A stretch of 64,000 nucleotides of DNA from Aurantiacibacter suaedae (GTDB lineage Bacteria > Pseudomonadota > Alphaproteobacteria > Sphingomonadales > Sphingomonadaceae), in the NCBI RefSeq assembly GCF_005434915.1, contig NZ_SKCG01000002.1:434948-498947 (forward strand), written 5' to 3'. A program made the translations under genes and the position numbers. Positions 1-8,873 of this stretch are shown here, one piece after another (within the stretch, counting starts at the first letter, position 1; each line of letters begins with the position of its first letter). Under the pieces are notes generated by a model. The model was not told the origin of the DNA and did not search any database. It saw only the letters and a program-made list of their open reading frames with translations.

Positions 1-1
1 C

Positions 2-325
2 CCGGCGAACTTCCTCGACGTGGGCGGCGGCGCCACTACCGAGAAGGTGACGGCGGCGTTCAAGATCATCCTCAGCGACCCTTCGGTGAAGGGCATCCTC
101 GTCAACATCTTCGGCGGGATCATGCGTTGCGACACCATTGCCGAAGGCATTGTGGCCGCCGCCAAGGAAGTCGATCTGTCGGTTCCGCTGGTGGTGCGCC
201 TTGAAGGCACCAACGTGCAGCAGGGCAAGGACATCCTCGCGAACTCCGGCTTGCCGATCGTCCCCGCCGACAACCTCGGCGATGCCGCGCAGAAGATCGT
301 GGGCGAGGTCAAGAAGGCGGCCTGA
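2..325 (+). CDS. sucC: Succinyl-CoA synthetase beta subunit, C-terminal part
   Basis: The last 107 codons of SucC, which with SucD interconverts succinyl-CoA and succinate with NTP formation in the TCA cycle. The frame is open from base 2 and begins [11 protein letters not shown], the glycine-rich stretch typical of the carboxy-terminal ligase domain. It continues through [10 protein letters not shown] and ends in a Lys/Ala tail. The 5' part lies outside the window. No sucD follows: the next gene is etfB, so sucD must be elsewhere. Family recognition is strong; the truncation is only the window edge. Confidence 0.95.
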   Translation, partial: PANFLDVGGGATTEKVTAAFKIILSDPSVKGILVNIFGGIMRCDTIAEGIVAAAKEVDLSVPLVVRLEGTNVQQGKDILANSGLPIVPADNLGDAAQKIVGEVKKAA

Positions 326-345
326 TCCGCCGACGGAATGCTTAT

Positions 346-374
346 CGGTCGCCGGGGCACCACCTCGGCGACCG
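346..374 (+). terminator. Strong hairpin after sucC
   Basis: Arms 346-357 and 363-374 pair over 12 positions (one G-U) around a 5-base loop. It starts 20 bases after the sucC stop. No T-run follows, so it may be a transcript-end or RNA-stability hairpin rather than a classical intrinsic terminator. It lies just before the candidate etf promoter. Confidence 0.5.
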
Positions 375-391
375 CGGATCTCCGGACCCAC

Positions 392-421
392 TTGACGTAT
401 AGGTTAAGGGGTTTACATATT
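392..421 (+). promoter_or_regulatory. Candidate sigma70-type promoter of etfBA
   Basis: TTGACG at 392-397 differs from the -35 consensus at one base. CATATT at 416-421 matches four of six -10 bases, and the spacing is 18. The region is AT-rich compared with its surroundings. The ATG of etfB at 450 has GAGAGAGGA just upstream. Inferred from sequence only. Confidence 0.5.
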
Positions 422-449
422 CGGCATCTAGCTTTGAGAGAGGACAGCT

Positions 450-1196
450 ATGAAAATCCTCGTGCCCGTTAAGCGGGTGATCGACTACAACGTGAAGCCG
501 CGTGTGAAGGCCGATGGCTCCGGGGTGGATCTTGCCAACGTCAAGATGAGCATGAACCCATTTGACGAGATCGCCGTGGAAGAGGCGATCCGGCTCAAGG
601 AAGCGGGCGCTGCCGAAGAAGTGATCGCCGTCTCCATCGGCCCGGCCAAGGCGCAGGAAACGCTGCGCACCGCGCTCGCAATGGGTGCCGACCGTGCGAT
701 CCTCGTCGAAACCGATGCCGAGGTCGAGCCGCTGGCGGTCGCCAAGATCCTCAAGGCCATTGCCGAGGCCGAAGAACCGGGCATCGTAATGCTCGGCAAG
801 CAGGCGATTGACGACGATTCGAACCAGACCGGCCAGATGCTTGCAGCCTTGATGGGCCGTCCGCAGGGCACCTTTGCCAGCAAGGTTGAAATCGATGGCG
901 ACCATGTGAGTGTCACTCGCGAGGTCGATGGCGGTCTGGAGACGGTGAAGCTGGCCCTGCCCGCGATCGTCACCACCGACCTGCGCCTGAACGAGCCGCG
1001 CTATGCTTCGCTGCCGAACATCATGAAGGCGAAGAAGAAGCCGCTCGACACCAAGACGCCCGACGATTTCGGCGTCGATGTCACACCGCGCCTCAAGACC
1101 ACGCACGTTGGCGAGCCGCCGGTGCGTCAGGCCGGTGAGATCGTGCCCGATGTCGATACGCTGGTTGCCAAGCTCAAAGCTATGGGAGTTGCCTGA
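450..1196 (+). CDS. etfB: Electron transfer flavoprotein subunit beta
   Basis: EtfB pairs with EtfA to form the FAD- and AMP-containing heterodimer that takes electrons from acyl-CoA and other dehydrogenases and passes them to ETF:ubiquinone oxidoreductase. The protein has 248 residues, the usual length. It starts [14 protein letters not shown], and the ETF-beta signature (REVDGGLE, then [16 protein letters not shown]) lies at about residues 155-185. The ATG at 450 has a purine-rich Shine-Dalgarno. The stop overlaps the etfA start by one base (TGATG), implying translational coupling. A promoter candidate lies at 392-421. Confidence 0.97.
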   Translation: MKILVPVKRVIDYNVKPRVKADGSGVDLANVKMSMNPFDEIAVEEAIRLKEAGAAEEVIAVSIGPAKAQETLRTALAMGADRAILVETDAEVEPLAVAKILKAIAEAEEPGIVMLGKQAIDDDSNQTGQMLAALMGRPQGTFASKVEIDGDHVSVTREVDGGLETVKLALPAIVTTDLRLNEPRYASLPNIMKAKKKPLDTKTPDDFGVDVTPRLKTTHVGEPPVRQAGEIVPDVDTLVAKLKAMGVA

Positions 1197-2122
1197 TGAC
1201 TGCCCTCGTACTCGCTGAACTTTCGGATGGCGCAGTGGCGCCCGCCACGCTTTCCGCCGTGACCGCTGCAACCCAGCTTGGCGGGCCGGTGCATGTGCTC
1301 GTTGCCGGCGCGCAAGGCGCGGCTGATGAAGCCGCCAAGATCGCCGGTGTCGAGAAGGTGCTCCACGCTGGCGACGCCGCCTATGCGGATATGCTGGCCG
1401 AGAACGTCGCGCCTCTCGTGGCCGGGCTGATGGACGGCTATGACGCCTTCCTCGCACCTGCCACCACCACCGGCAAGAACGTCGCCCCGCGTGTGGCGGC
1501 GCTGCTTGACGTGATGCAGGTGTCGGACATTCTCTCGGTCGAAGGGCCAAAGAGCTTCACCCGCCCGATTTATGCCGGCAACGCCATCGCCACGGTCGAA
1601 TCGAGCGATGCCAAACTGGTGATCACCGTGCGCACGACCGCCTTCGACAAGGCGGGCGCAGAGGGCGGCATGGCCAGCGTCGAGGCGGTAAGCGGCCCCG
1701 GCGATGCGGGGATTTCCACCTTCGTCGGTCTCGAAGCCGTAAAGAGTGACCGCCCCGAGCTGACCAGCGCCGGAACCATCGTTTCGGGCGGCCGCGCACT
1801 GAAGGACGGCGAGACCTTTCAGCAGCTCATCACCCCGCTGGCCGACAAGCTCGGCGCGGCCATCGGCGCCAGCCGCGCCGCAGTCGATGCTGGCTATGTG
1901 CCGAACGATTATCAGGTCGGGCAGACGGGCAAGATCGTGGCGCCGGAGCTTTATGTCGCCATCGGCATTTCGGGCGCGATCCAGCACCTTGCGGGGATGA
2001 AGGATTCCAAGGTGATCGTGGCGATCAATAAAGACCCCGATGCGCCGATCTTCCAGGTCGCTGACCTTGGGCTGGTGGCCGATCTGTTCGAAGCCGTGCC
2101 GGAGCTTACGAGCAAGCTTTGA
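1196..2122 (+). CDS. etfA: Electron transfer flavoprotein subunit alpha
   Basis: The 308-residue EtfA carries the FAD. The N-terminal half is the Rossmann-like domain. The C-terminal FAD-binding domain from about residue 195 holds the ETF-alpha signature at roughly 234-290 ([42 protein letters not shown]). Length and motif order match the family. It is coupled to etfB by a one-base overlap and converges on a minus-strand gene cluster whose last ORF ends 5 bases away. Confidence 0.97.
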   Translation: MTALVLAELSDGAVAPATLSAVTAATQLGGPVHVLVAGAQGAADEAAKIAGVEKVLHAGDAAYADMLAENVAPLVAGLMDGYDAFLAPATTTGKNVAPRVAALLDVMQVSDILSVEGPKSFTRPIYAGNAIATVESSDAKLVITVRTTAFDKAGAEGGMASVEAVSGPGDAGISTFVGLEAVKSDRPELTSAGTIVSGGRALKDGETFQQLITPLADKLGAAIGASRAAVDAGYVPNDYQVGQTGKIVAPELYVAIGISGAIQHLAGMKDSKVIVAINKDPDAPIFQVADLGLVADLFEAVPELTSKL

Positions 2123-2127
2123 CGGGT

Positions 2128-2259
2128 TCAGGGGTGGCGTTCGAGCAGCGTCACCCTGTCTCCCGCGGGAAGCTCTGCCTCGCGCATTGGCGGGATGTCC
2201 GCAGCGGTCGGCGCGTTGAAGACCAGCCTTTCGGCTTCCAAAATCGAGTAGTGACTCAC
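2128..2259 (-). CDS. Possible 43-residue protein coupled to the DUF445 gene
   Basis: Directly after the DUF445 gene, a GTG overlaps its TGA (GTGA) and opens 43 codons reading MSHYSILEAERLVFNAP, then DRVTLLERHP, and stopping 5 bases before the end of etfA on the other strand. The four-base overlap and a composition that looks protein-like (mixed charged and hydrophobic, third positions rich in G/C) suggest a real micro-gene. The alternatives are a shadow of no function or the remnant of a longer protein. I recognise no family and see no membrane segment or signal peptide. Confidence 0.4.
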   Translation of the reverse strand: MSHYSILEAERLVFNAPTAADIPPMREAELPAGDRVTLLERHP

Positions 2260-3506
2260 AACACCTGCTCCACCGCATGGATGGTCACGCCGACCAGCCC
2301 GCCTACCAGCGTGCCGTTGATGCGGATAAACTGCAGATCACGCCCCACTGCACCTTCCACCCGCGCAGTGATCGTTCGCGCGTCCCACCGTTTCACCGTT
2401 TCCGACACCAGCCGCACGATCTCGTCGCCATAGCGATTGGCCATGCCGGTCAGTGTGCGTCGAGCAAAGCGGTTGACCTGCTTTTGCAAGCGCGGCTGGC
2501 TGCGCAATGCCTCGCCCAGTTCGGCCAGCGTCTCGCCGAACTGCGCTGACAGCGACCCGTTGGGGCTGCGCAGCTGCTCGATCAGCGCGTGACGCAGACG
2601 CTCCCACATGCCCATCCACCAGTCGCCCAGCGCCGGGTTGGCCAACAGGTCGAGCTTCGCCTGCTCGACCTTTGCGCGCGTGGCAGGATCGTGCTGGAGA
2701 TCGCGGGCGAGCGTTGTCAGCCCCTCCTCGACCTTGGTGCGGATCGGGTGATCGGGGCGCACCAGAATCTCCGCCAGCAGCTTGTAGAGCCCATCGAGCA
2801 CCGAGTTCGCCAGCCGGTCGTCGAGCCCGGTCCACCGCAGCACGGCGTTGGCGCGGCTCTGCACCATGTCGCGCACCAGTTCCTCGTTACCCTCAAGCGC
2901 GAGGCCAGCCCAGCGCACCAGCCCGTCGATCACCGGGCGGTGGCGCCCGTCGGCAATCGCCGCTTCGAGCATCCGCCCCAGTACTGGCGAAACTTCGACC
3001 CGGCCCAGCGCCCGCGCCAAGCCCGCCTTGGCCTGCAAACCGAGCCGTTCGGGATCGAGCGTTTCGAGCAGTTCGATCAGCAGTTCGCTCGCCCCCGCTC
3101 GCAAGCGCCCCGTGCCGCTGAGGCCGCGTGCAACGAGGAAATCGCCAGCCGATTGCGCCACGTTGAGGCTGTGCAACCGGCGTGCAACCACCGCCGGGGT
3201 GAGAAAGTTGCTGCGCAGAAAGCTCGCCATCGTATCGGCGATGCGATCCTTGTTCTGCGGAATGATCGCGGTGTGCGGGATCGGAATGCCGAGCGGGTGG
3301 CGGAACAGCGCGGTGACCGCAAACCAGTCAGCCAGCCCACCGACCATCGCCGCCTCGGCAAAGGCGAGGACATAGGGCCAGGCAGGATGGCTGTCGGCCT
3401 GATTATGCGCCACTAGGAACAGCGCCGCCATCGCCACCAGCAGCAGCCCCGCCGCGCGGCGCATGGCCTTGGCCTTGTCGGCGGGAATGGTCGGCATGGT
3501 GCTCAT
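2256..3506 (-). CDS. DUF445 (YjiN-like) membrane-associated protein
   Basis: A 416-residue member of the DUF445 family, whose function is not established. A hydrophobic segment near residues 15-33 and a second around 45-62 lead into the typical conserved block GGLADWFAVTALFRHPLGIPIPHTAIIP. A long helical middle follows, and a short hydrophobic C-terminal stretch (TLVGGLVGVTIHAVEQVL) suggests re-anchoring in the membrane. The start ATG at 3506 fits the length of homologues. It lies alone upstream of the possible micro-ORF and downstream of the RND pump operon on the same strand. Confidence 0.85.
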   Translation of the reverse strand: MSTMPTIPADKAKAMRRAAGLLLVAMAALFLVAHNQADSHPAWPYVLAFAEAAMVGGLADWFAVTALFRHPLGIPIPHTAIIPQNKDRIADTMASFLRSNFLTPAVVARRLHSLNVAQSAGDFLVARGLSGTGRLRAGASELLIELLETLDPERLGLQAKAGLARALGRVEVSPVLGRMLEAAIADGRHRPVIDGLVRWAGLALEGNEELVRDMVQSRANAVLRWTGLDDRLANSVLDGLYKLLAEILVRPDHPIRTKVEEGLTTLARDLQHDPATRAKVEQAKLDLLANPALGDWWMGMWERLRHALIEQLRSPNGSLSAQFGETLAELGEALRSQPRLQKQVNRFARRTLTGMANRYGDEIVRLVSETVKRWDARTITARVEGAVGRDLQFIRINGTLVGGLVGVTIHAVEQVL

Positions 3507-3564
3507 TCGGCCAGCACTAGCAAATGCTTGCGCCCCGCGCTTCCCAAGATTGCGCGGGGCCGCC

Positions 3565-6500
3565 TTATTCGGCTGGCCTCGGCTGCGGCGAGGAGCCGTG
3601 ATCGTCGCCCGGCTTGTAGGTCAGGAACTTGTCGCGCGCCCAAGGGCCGAGGCGCTTCTCGAGCCCATCAGCAAGGCTGAAACCAGCGGGAACGATCAGC
3701 AGCGTCAGGACCGTGGATAGCAGCAGACCGCCGATCACCACCGTACCCATCGGCGCGCGCCAGGCGGCATCGCCGGCGAGCGAGAGCGCGGTCGGCACCA
3801 TGCCTGCCGTCATCGCGACGGTCGTCATCACAATCGGCTGAGCACGCTTGTGCCCAGCCTCGATAATGGCAGCCGACTTGTCCTTGCCGGTTGCCATTTC
3901 CTCGATCGCAAAGTCGATCAGCAGGATCGAGTTCTTGGCCACGATCCCCAGCAGCATCAACATACCGATGAACACCGGCAGCGAGATCGGCTGATCCACC
4001 AGCCACAGCGCGACGAACCCGCCCAATGGCGCGAGAAACAGCGATCCCATGTTGACGAGCGGCGAGACAATCCGGCGATAAAGCAATACCAGCACGGCGA
4101 AGACGAGGAACAGCCCGGTTACGATGGCAATGCCGAAGCTGTCTTGCAGTTCGCCCTGCCATTCGTCCGATCCCACCGGCTGGTTGGACACGCCCGAGGG
4201 CAGGTTCTGCATGATCGGCAAACGGCTGATCGCATTCATCACGTCGCCGCGCGCAACGCCGGAGGCGACATCGACGCCGACGAAAATACGACGGCTCTGG
4301 TTATACCTCTCAATCGAGGTCGGCCCCATGCCGAAGCGGATTTCCGCCACCCGGCCCAGCGGCACCGAGCCGCCCGCCGATGTCGGCACAGGCAGGTTTT
4401 CGACGTTGGCAATATCCCGCCGGTCACCTTCGGCAAGGCGGACGCGGATCGGAACTTGCCGGTCGGACAGGCTGAACTTGGCCGCGTTCTGGTCAATGTC
4501 GCCGAGCGTGGCAATGCGAATCGCCTGACTTAGCGCCGAGGTGGTGACGCCCAGGCTGGCGGCCAGATCGAGGCGCGGTTCGATCAGCAGTTCAGGCCGC
4601 TGCAGATCGTAGTCGATCCGCGGCGCAACCGCGCCCGGCACCGAGGCCATCTGCTCGACCAGCGTGTTGGCTGTTTCGTTCAGCAATTCGGGATCGGACC
4701 CGGCCAGCATGATCGAGATCGCGCGCCCGGTGCCGCCACCGCCGCCCTGCTGATCCTGGAAGCTGACCCGCGCATCGGGCACGCTTTGCAAATAAGGCGT
4801 CAGATCCTGCTCGAAGGTCTTGGTGTCGCGCTCCCGATCCTTCCTCATGACGAGACGGATCACGCCCGACCCCTCGAACGAGATGCCCAGCGCCAGCTCG
4901 ACCTCCTGCTCTTCGCTAAGACGATCGGCCAGCGCGTCGACCACCCTTTCGGTTTGCTCAAGCGTGGTGCCGGGCACCATCGAGATGCGCACGCGCGAAA
5001 AGTCGCTGTCGTTGTTGGGGAAGAACTGCTGCGGCAGGCTGCTGGCGATGATCCCGGTGAGGCCAAGCGCGGCAACGCCAAGCAGCATCATCCAGACCCG
5101 GTGATCGAGAAAGCGCGCGGCCAGATAGCGGGCGCGGGCCAGGAAGTGCGTCGATTCGTAGCCGACAATCCGCCCGATCAGCAACGCGATAAGGAAATTG
5201 ACCAGCCCGCCGAGGAGATAAAGGCCGAGCAGCGCGAAAGGAATCGCCAGCACCGACAGATCGAAGATCGAGCGGCCAAGAGAGATGAAAGCCCCCAGCC
5301 CCTCGCCCCGGCCGTTCTCGCCTGGCATGGCAAGGCCCATGACCAGCGCGACGATGACATAGCCCATCGCCAAGGCGAACAGGTGAAACGCAGGCTTGGT
5401 GGGGACGACGCCAATACGCTTACGCATACGCAGGAAGGCGCTCTTGTCGAGCGACCAGCGCAGCACCTTCATGTAGCGGTCCATCATCGGGCCTTCGCCG
5501 TGCTCGGCATGGCCGTGTGCCTTCAGGAAATAGGCTGCCGCCATCGGCGTGATCATGCGCGCCACCAGCAGGCTCATCAGCACCGAGGCGACCACGGTAA
5601 GGCCGAAGTTCTTGAAGAATTGACCTGACACGCCCGGCATCATCCCAACGGGGAAGAACACCGCCACAATGCACAAGGTGGTCGCGACCACGGCAAGGCC
5701 GATCTCGTCCGCCGCGTCGATCGAGGCCTGATAGGCGCTCTTGCCCATGCGCATGTGTCTGACGATGTTCTCGATCTCGACGATTGCGTCGTCGACCAGC
5801 ACACCCGCCACGAGGCCTAGCGCCAGCAGCGAGAGCGTGTTGAGCGTGAAGCCCATCAGATCCATGAAGAAGAAGGTCGGCAGCGCGGAAAGCGGGATCG
5901 CCAGCGCGGCAATGATGGTCGCGCGCCAGTCACGCAGGAACAGGAACACCACGATCACCGCCAGCACTGCGCCCTCGACCATTGCGGCCATCGAGCTTTC
6001 GTACTGCGCCTTGGTGTAGTCGACCTCGGTGAAGAGCCGAGTAAAGCGGATGCCGGGGTTCTCCTGCTCAAGCTGCTGGAGGACCTTCACCGCCTCGTCA
6101 TAGACGGTGACGTCGGATTCGCCGCGCGCGCGGCTGATGCCGAAGGTAATCACCGGCTTGCCATTGATCTTCGCAATCGAGGTCACTTCGCCATAGGCGT
6201 CCTTGACCGAAGCGATCTCCGCCAGCTTGATCGTGCGCCCGCCGCCGAGCGAAATCTGTGTCTGGCTCAGGTCGTAAGCTGTTTCCGCATTGCCGAGCAC
6301 GCGCACCGACTGGCGCGAACCGGCGATTTCGGCCCGCCCGCCTGCGGCATTGACGTTGACCTGCCGCAGCGCCGCGTTGACCTGGCTCGCCGTAACGCCG
6401 AACGACTGCATCTTGGCCGGATCGAGGATCACGAGGATCTCGCGGTCCACCCCGCCGTTGCGATCCACTTCAGCCAGCCCCTCCACCGAGAGAAGCCGCT

Positions 6501-6996
6501 TGGTGATGGTATCGTCGATAAACCACGAGAGCTGCTCGATGGTCATATCGTCAGCTTCGACCCCGAAGAACACGATCGGCTGCGAACTGGTCTGCTGCTT
6601 GGCAATGCGCGGTTCGAGGATGCCGTCGGGCAGTTCGCCGCGGATCTGCGAGATCGCCGACTCGACCTCATTGACCGCTGCGTTGATATCGGTGCCCAGT
6701 TCGAATTCGACGCTGGTCCGGCTTGAGCCTTCCGACGCGGTCGAATTGATGTTCTTCACCCCGTCGAGCGTCTGCACCGCCGCTTCGACACGCTGGGTGA
6801 TCTGGTTTTCGATCTCGCTCGGCGCGGCGCCAGGTTGCGATATGTCGACGTTGACCAACGGAAACTCGATATCGGGCTGGTCCTGAACGTCCATCGACTG
6901 GAAGCTCATCAGTCCGGCCACCACCAGCCCGATGAAGGCCAGGATGGGGACGATCGGATTGCGGATCGACCATGCCGAGATGTTGCGGAAGTTCAC
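3565..6996 (-). CDS. RND-family efflux permease (AcrB/MexB type)
   Basis: An inner-membrane proton-driven pump subunit of the hydrophobe/amphiphile RND family. The start reads NFRNISAWSIRNPIVPILAF, the usual first transmembrane segment. The TM4 proton-relay pair Asp402-Asp403 is present (GVLVDDAIVEIEN), as is the TM10 lysine (LLGIVAKNSILLIDFAIEE). At 1143 residues it is about 100 longer than AcrB. The extra length is in the linker between the two halves (about 525-625) and contains hydrophobic stretches at about 538-557 and 576-612, which may be additional membrane helices. It starts 10 bases after the adaptor gene. No TolC-like gene is in the window. Substrate unknown. Confidence 0.92.
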   Translation of the reverse strand: MNFRNISAWSIRNPIVPILAFIGLVVAGLMSFQSMDVQDQPDIEFPLVNVDISQPGAAPSEIENQITQRVEAAVQTLDGVKNINSTASEGSSRTSVEFELGTDINAAVNEVESAISQIRGELPDGILEPRIAKQQTSSQPIVFFGVEADDMTIEQLSWFIDDTITKRLLSVEGLAEVDRNGGVDREILVILDPAKMQSFGVTASQVNAALRQVNVNAAGGRAEIAGSRQSVRVLGNAETAYDLSQTQISLGGGRTIKLAEIASVKDAYGEVTSIAKINGKPVITFGISRARGESDVTVYDEAVKVLQQLEQENPGIRFTRLFTEVDYTKAQYESSMAAMVEGAVLAVIVVFLFLRDWRATIIAALAIPLSALPTFFFMDLMGFTLNTLSLLALGLVAGVLVDDAIVEIENIVRHMRMGKSAYQASIDAADEIGLAVVATTLCIVAVFFPVGMMPGVSGQFFKNFGLTVVASVLMSLLVARMITPMAAAYFLKAHGHAEHGEGPMMDRYMKVLRWSLDKSAFLRMRKRIGVVPTKPAFHLFALAMGYVIVALVMGLAMPGENGRGEGLGAFISLGRSIFDLSVLAIPFALLGLYLLGGLVNFLIALLIGRIVGYESTHFLARARYLAARFLDHRVWMMLLGVAALGLTGIIASSLPQQFFPNNDSDFSRVRISMVPGTTLEQTERVVDALADRLSEEQEVELALGISFEGSGVIRLVMRKDRERDTKTFEQDLTPYLQSVPDARVSFQDQQGGGGGTGRAISIMLAGSDPELLNETANTLVEQMASVPGAVAPRIDYDLQRPELLIEPRLDLAASLGVTTSALSQAIRIATLGDIDQNAAKFSLSDRQVPIRVRLAEGDRRDIANVENLPVPTSAGGSVPLGRVAEIRFGMGPTSIERYNQSRRIFVGVDVASGVARGDVMNAISRLPIMQNLPSGVSNQPVGSDEWQGELQDSFGIAIVTGLFLVFAVLVLLYRRIVSPLVNMGSLFLAPLGGFVALWLVDQPISLPVFIGMLMLLGIVAKNSILLIDFAIEEMATGKDKSAAIIEAGHKRAQPIVMTTVAMTAGMVPTALSLAGDAAWRAPMGTVVIGGLLLSTVLTLLIVPAGFSLADGLEKRLGPWARDKFLTYKPGDDHGSSPQPRPAE

Positions 6997-7006
6997 GAGG
7001 CGCGCC

Positions 7007-8215
7007 TCACTGAGCCTGTTGCGCGGCTGGGGCCTTGGCCGTGACCGGGCGCACCTGCTCGCCCGGGTTCAGGAAGCCGCCGGCGCGCAGAACCACGCGT
7101 TCGCTGCCGTCGAGGCCGCTGGCGACCGCGATGCCATCACCCGAGATCATGCCGATCTCCACATCGCGCCGCTGCACGGTGTCGTCGCCATCGACGATGT
7201 AGACATAGCTGCCCTTGTCGTCTGACAGGATCGCGCTTTCGGGCAGGCGCGGCGCGTCCGTCGTGCCGCTGGCCAGTTCGACCGTGGCAAAGCCGCCGGG
7301 CCGCAGCGCCTCGTCATAGCTCATCGCACAGCGCACGGTGCCCTGGCGCGATTCGCGATCGATGATCGGCGCCTTCTGCCATACCTGGCAGGTGAGCGTC
7401 TTGTCGCTACCCACCGGCGTCACCCTGCCGGTCGCCCCGATCGGGATCTGCGCCAGCTCCCCCTCGCCGACCTGCGTCAGAACTTCCATCTCGCCGCCGC
7501 GCGCGAGGCGGAACAGCATGCCCGAGCCCGGGCTAACGACCTGCCCCGGCTCGACATTGCGTTCCAGCACCAGCCCGGCTGCCGGAGCGACGATGTTAAG
7601 CTGAGCATTGCGCGCCTGACGCTCGCCAAGTTGCGCGCGTGCCACGCGCACACGGGCGCTGGCGGCATCGCGGGTGGCGGTTAAGCGGTCGATATCGGCC
7701 TGGCTGATGAAGCCGCGTTCCACCAGCTTGAGCGCGCGATCGAGGTTCGCCTGCGCGAGATCGGCATCGGCCTGCGCAACGGCAATCTGGGCCGACTGGC
7801 CCGCCGCCTGCTGCGTCTGAACCGAACGGTCGATCACGGCGAGCACCTGCCCGGCGCCCACCCAATCACCCGGCTCCACCAGTACCGACTGGACCCGGCC
7901 GCCTTCGCCCGTAACGCCCACGGGCATTTCGCGCCGGGCCGCCACAGTACCGGTGGCGTTGATCTCACCCTCGATCGTGCTGCTTCCCGGAGCCATCACC
8001 GTCACCGTGGCCAGTTCGCCGGTGCGGTCCTCGGTGAAAGGCTGTGTCTCGTCGCCGCCGGTCAGCAGCACGGCTGCCAGCACGAGCGCGGCGACAATCG
8101 CCAGGATCACCCACAAACGCTTGCGCGACGACGAGCCCTCGGTGCTTTCGCCCCGATCATGGTCCAGCGCGCCATCCTCGGCGGCAGACAGGTCCATCTT
8201 GCTCTCGTAATTCAT
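7007..8215 (-). CDS. RND efflux periplasmic adaptor (HlyD/MFP family)
   Basis: A membrane fusion protein that links the RND permease to an outer-membrane channel. It has 402 residues, with a cytoplasmic N-terminus and a single membrane anchor at about 32-51. The biotinyl-lipoyl-like half (VGVTGEGGRVQSVLVEPGDWVGAG) is followed by an alpha-hairpin rich in Ala/Gln (about 120-190), then the second lipoyl half and beta-barrel domain. The C-terminus ends in an Ala/Gln tail. It is the first gene of the pump operon. The leader contains a small inverted repeat, TGTCC-N4-GGACA, at 8273-8286, but no regulator gene is adjacent. Confidence 0.92.
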   Translation of the reverse strand: MNYESKMDLSAAEDGALDHDRGESTEGSSSRKRLWVILAIVAALVLAAVLLTGGDETQPFTEDRTGELATVTVMAPGSSTIEGEINATGTVAARREMPVGVTGEGGRVQSVLVEPGDWVGAGQVLAVIDRSVQTQQAAGQSAQIAVAQADADLAQANLDRALKLVERGFISQADIDRLTATRDAASARVRVARAQLGERQARNAQLNIVAPAAGLVLERNVEPGQVVSPGSGMLFRLARGGEMEVLTQVGEGELAQIPIGATGRVTPVGSDKTLTCQVWQKAPIIDRESRQGTVRCAMSYDEALRPGGFATVELASGTTDAPRLPESAILSDDKGSYVYIVDGDDTVQRRDVEIGMISGDGIAVASGLDGSERVVLRAGGFLNPGEQVRPVTAKAPAAQQAQ

Positions 8216-8393
8216 GAGTTAAACCAGCCCTCGTAGGAACGGCGAAGGCCGCGACCTCCCCGGGGCGCGGCATGTCCGGGCGGACAGGGCCATTCTTGCT
8301 CTCCTGCTCATATACCCGAGCCCGGAAAAGGCGCAATCCATCGCTCTGCCAAGAGGCTACAGCGCTCGTTTAACGGAAGCGGCGCCATATAAG

Positions 8394-8428
8394 AAAAGGG
8401 GCGCAAACCCGGTGGTTTGCGCCCCTTT
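8394..8428 (-). terminator. Intrinsic terminator of the YeaQ/YmgE-family gene
   Basis: A perfect 12-base-pair stem (8398-8409 with 8414-8425) closes a 4-base loop. Read on the minus strand it is followed by TTTTCTTAT. It lies 22 bases beyond the stop of the minus-strand gene at 8450. Flanking A/T pairs make it nearly symmetrical. Confidence 0.9.
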
Positions 8429-8449
8429 CTTTGCGTTTGTAACAAATTG

Positions 8450-8716
8450 TCAGCGAACGCGACCGCGCTGAATGAGGTTTACGATCGCGAGCAGCACCAC
8501 AGCGCCGGCGATGGCAATTAGCAGACCGGTGAGCGAGAAGGCCTGAACCGTTCCCTGTACACCGAGCAGCGGCCCGGCCAGCGCATTACCGATAAGCGAG
8601 CCGACACAGCCCACGATCACATTCCAGATGATGCCCATGGAAGCATCGCGGTTCATGACCATCGAGGCCAGCCAGCCGGCAATACCGCCGACGATAATAG
8701 CAATAATCCAACCCAT
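8450..8716 (-). CDS. GlsB/YeaQ/YmgE family stress-response membrane protein
   Basis: A small inner-membrane protein of 88 residues. It starts MGWIIAIIVGGIAGWLASMVM and contains the family hallmarks NVIVGCVGSLIGNALAGP and LTGLLIAIAGAVVLLAIVNLI, giving three hydrophobic glycine-rich helices. Members are often induced by acid, osmotic or stationary-phase stress, but the molecular role is unknown. It is monocistronic: a strong terminator follows. Its Shine-Dalgarno (ACAGGAGG, 8 bases before the ATG) lies inside a potential hairpin, so translation may be conditional. Confidence 0.9.
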   Translation of the reverse strand: MGWIIAIIVGGIAGWLASMVMNRDASMGIIWNVIVGCVGSLIGNALAGPLLGVQGTVQAFSLTGLLIAIAGAVVLLAIVNLIQRGRVR

Positions 8717-8723
8717 AACGCTT

Positions 8724-8746
8724 CCTCCTGTTTGGCTATACAGGAG
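8724..8746 (-). promoter_or_regulatory. Hairpin that can hide the ribosome-binding site
   Basis: On the minus-strand transcript, CTCCTGT (8746-8740) can pair perfectly with ACAGGAG (8731-8725) over an 8-base loop, and ACAGGAG is the Shine-Dalgarno of the YmgE-family gene. A 7-pair stem of this kind could act as a thermosensor or as a target for a trans-acting RNA. The pairing is seen in the sequence; the function is inference. Confidence 0.45.
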
Positions 8747-8873
8747 ATACTGGCGATGATCGCGTCCGTTCCGCCGCTACCTACGCTTGCGGCAGAGCGT
8801 GCCTTGGTTGCGACGAAGCGAGTGAATGTCAATTAGCGCGTCTGGGAAGGGGGCGCTTGCTCACACCAGGCTA

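Noticed and set aside
342-2278. Long minus-strand frames opposite etfB and etfA
   Set aside because: Etf proteins are complete on the plus strand; the opposite frames have no family features.
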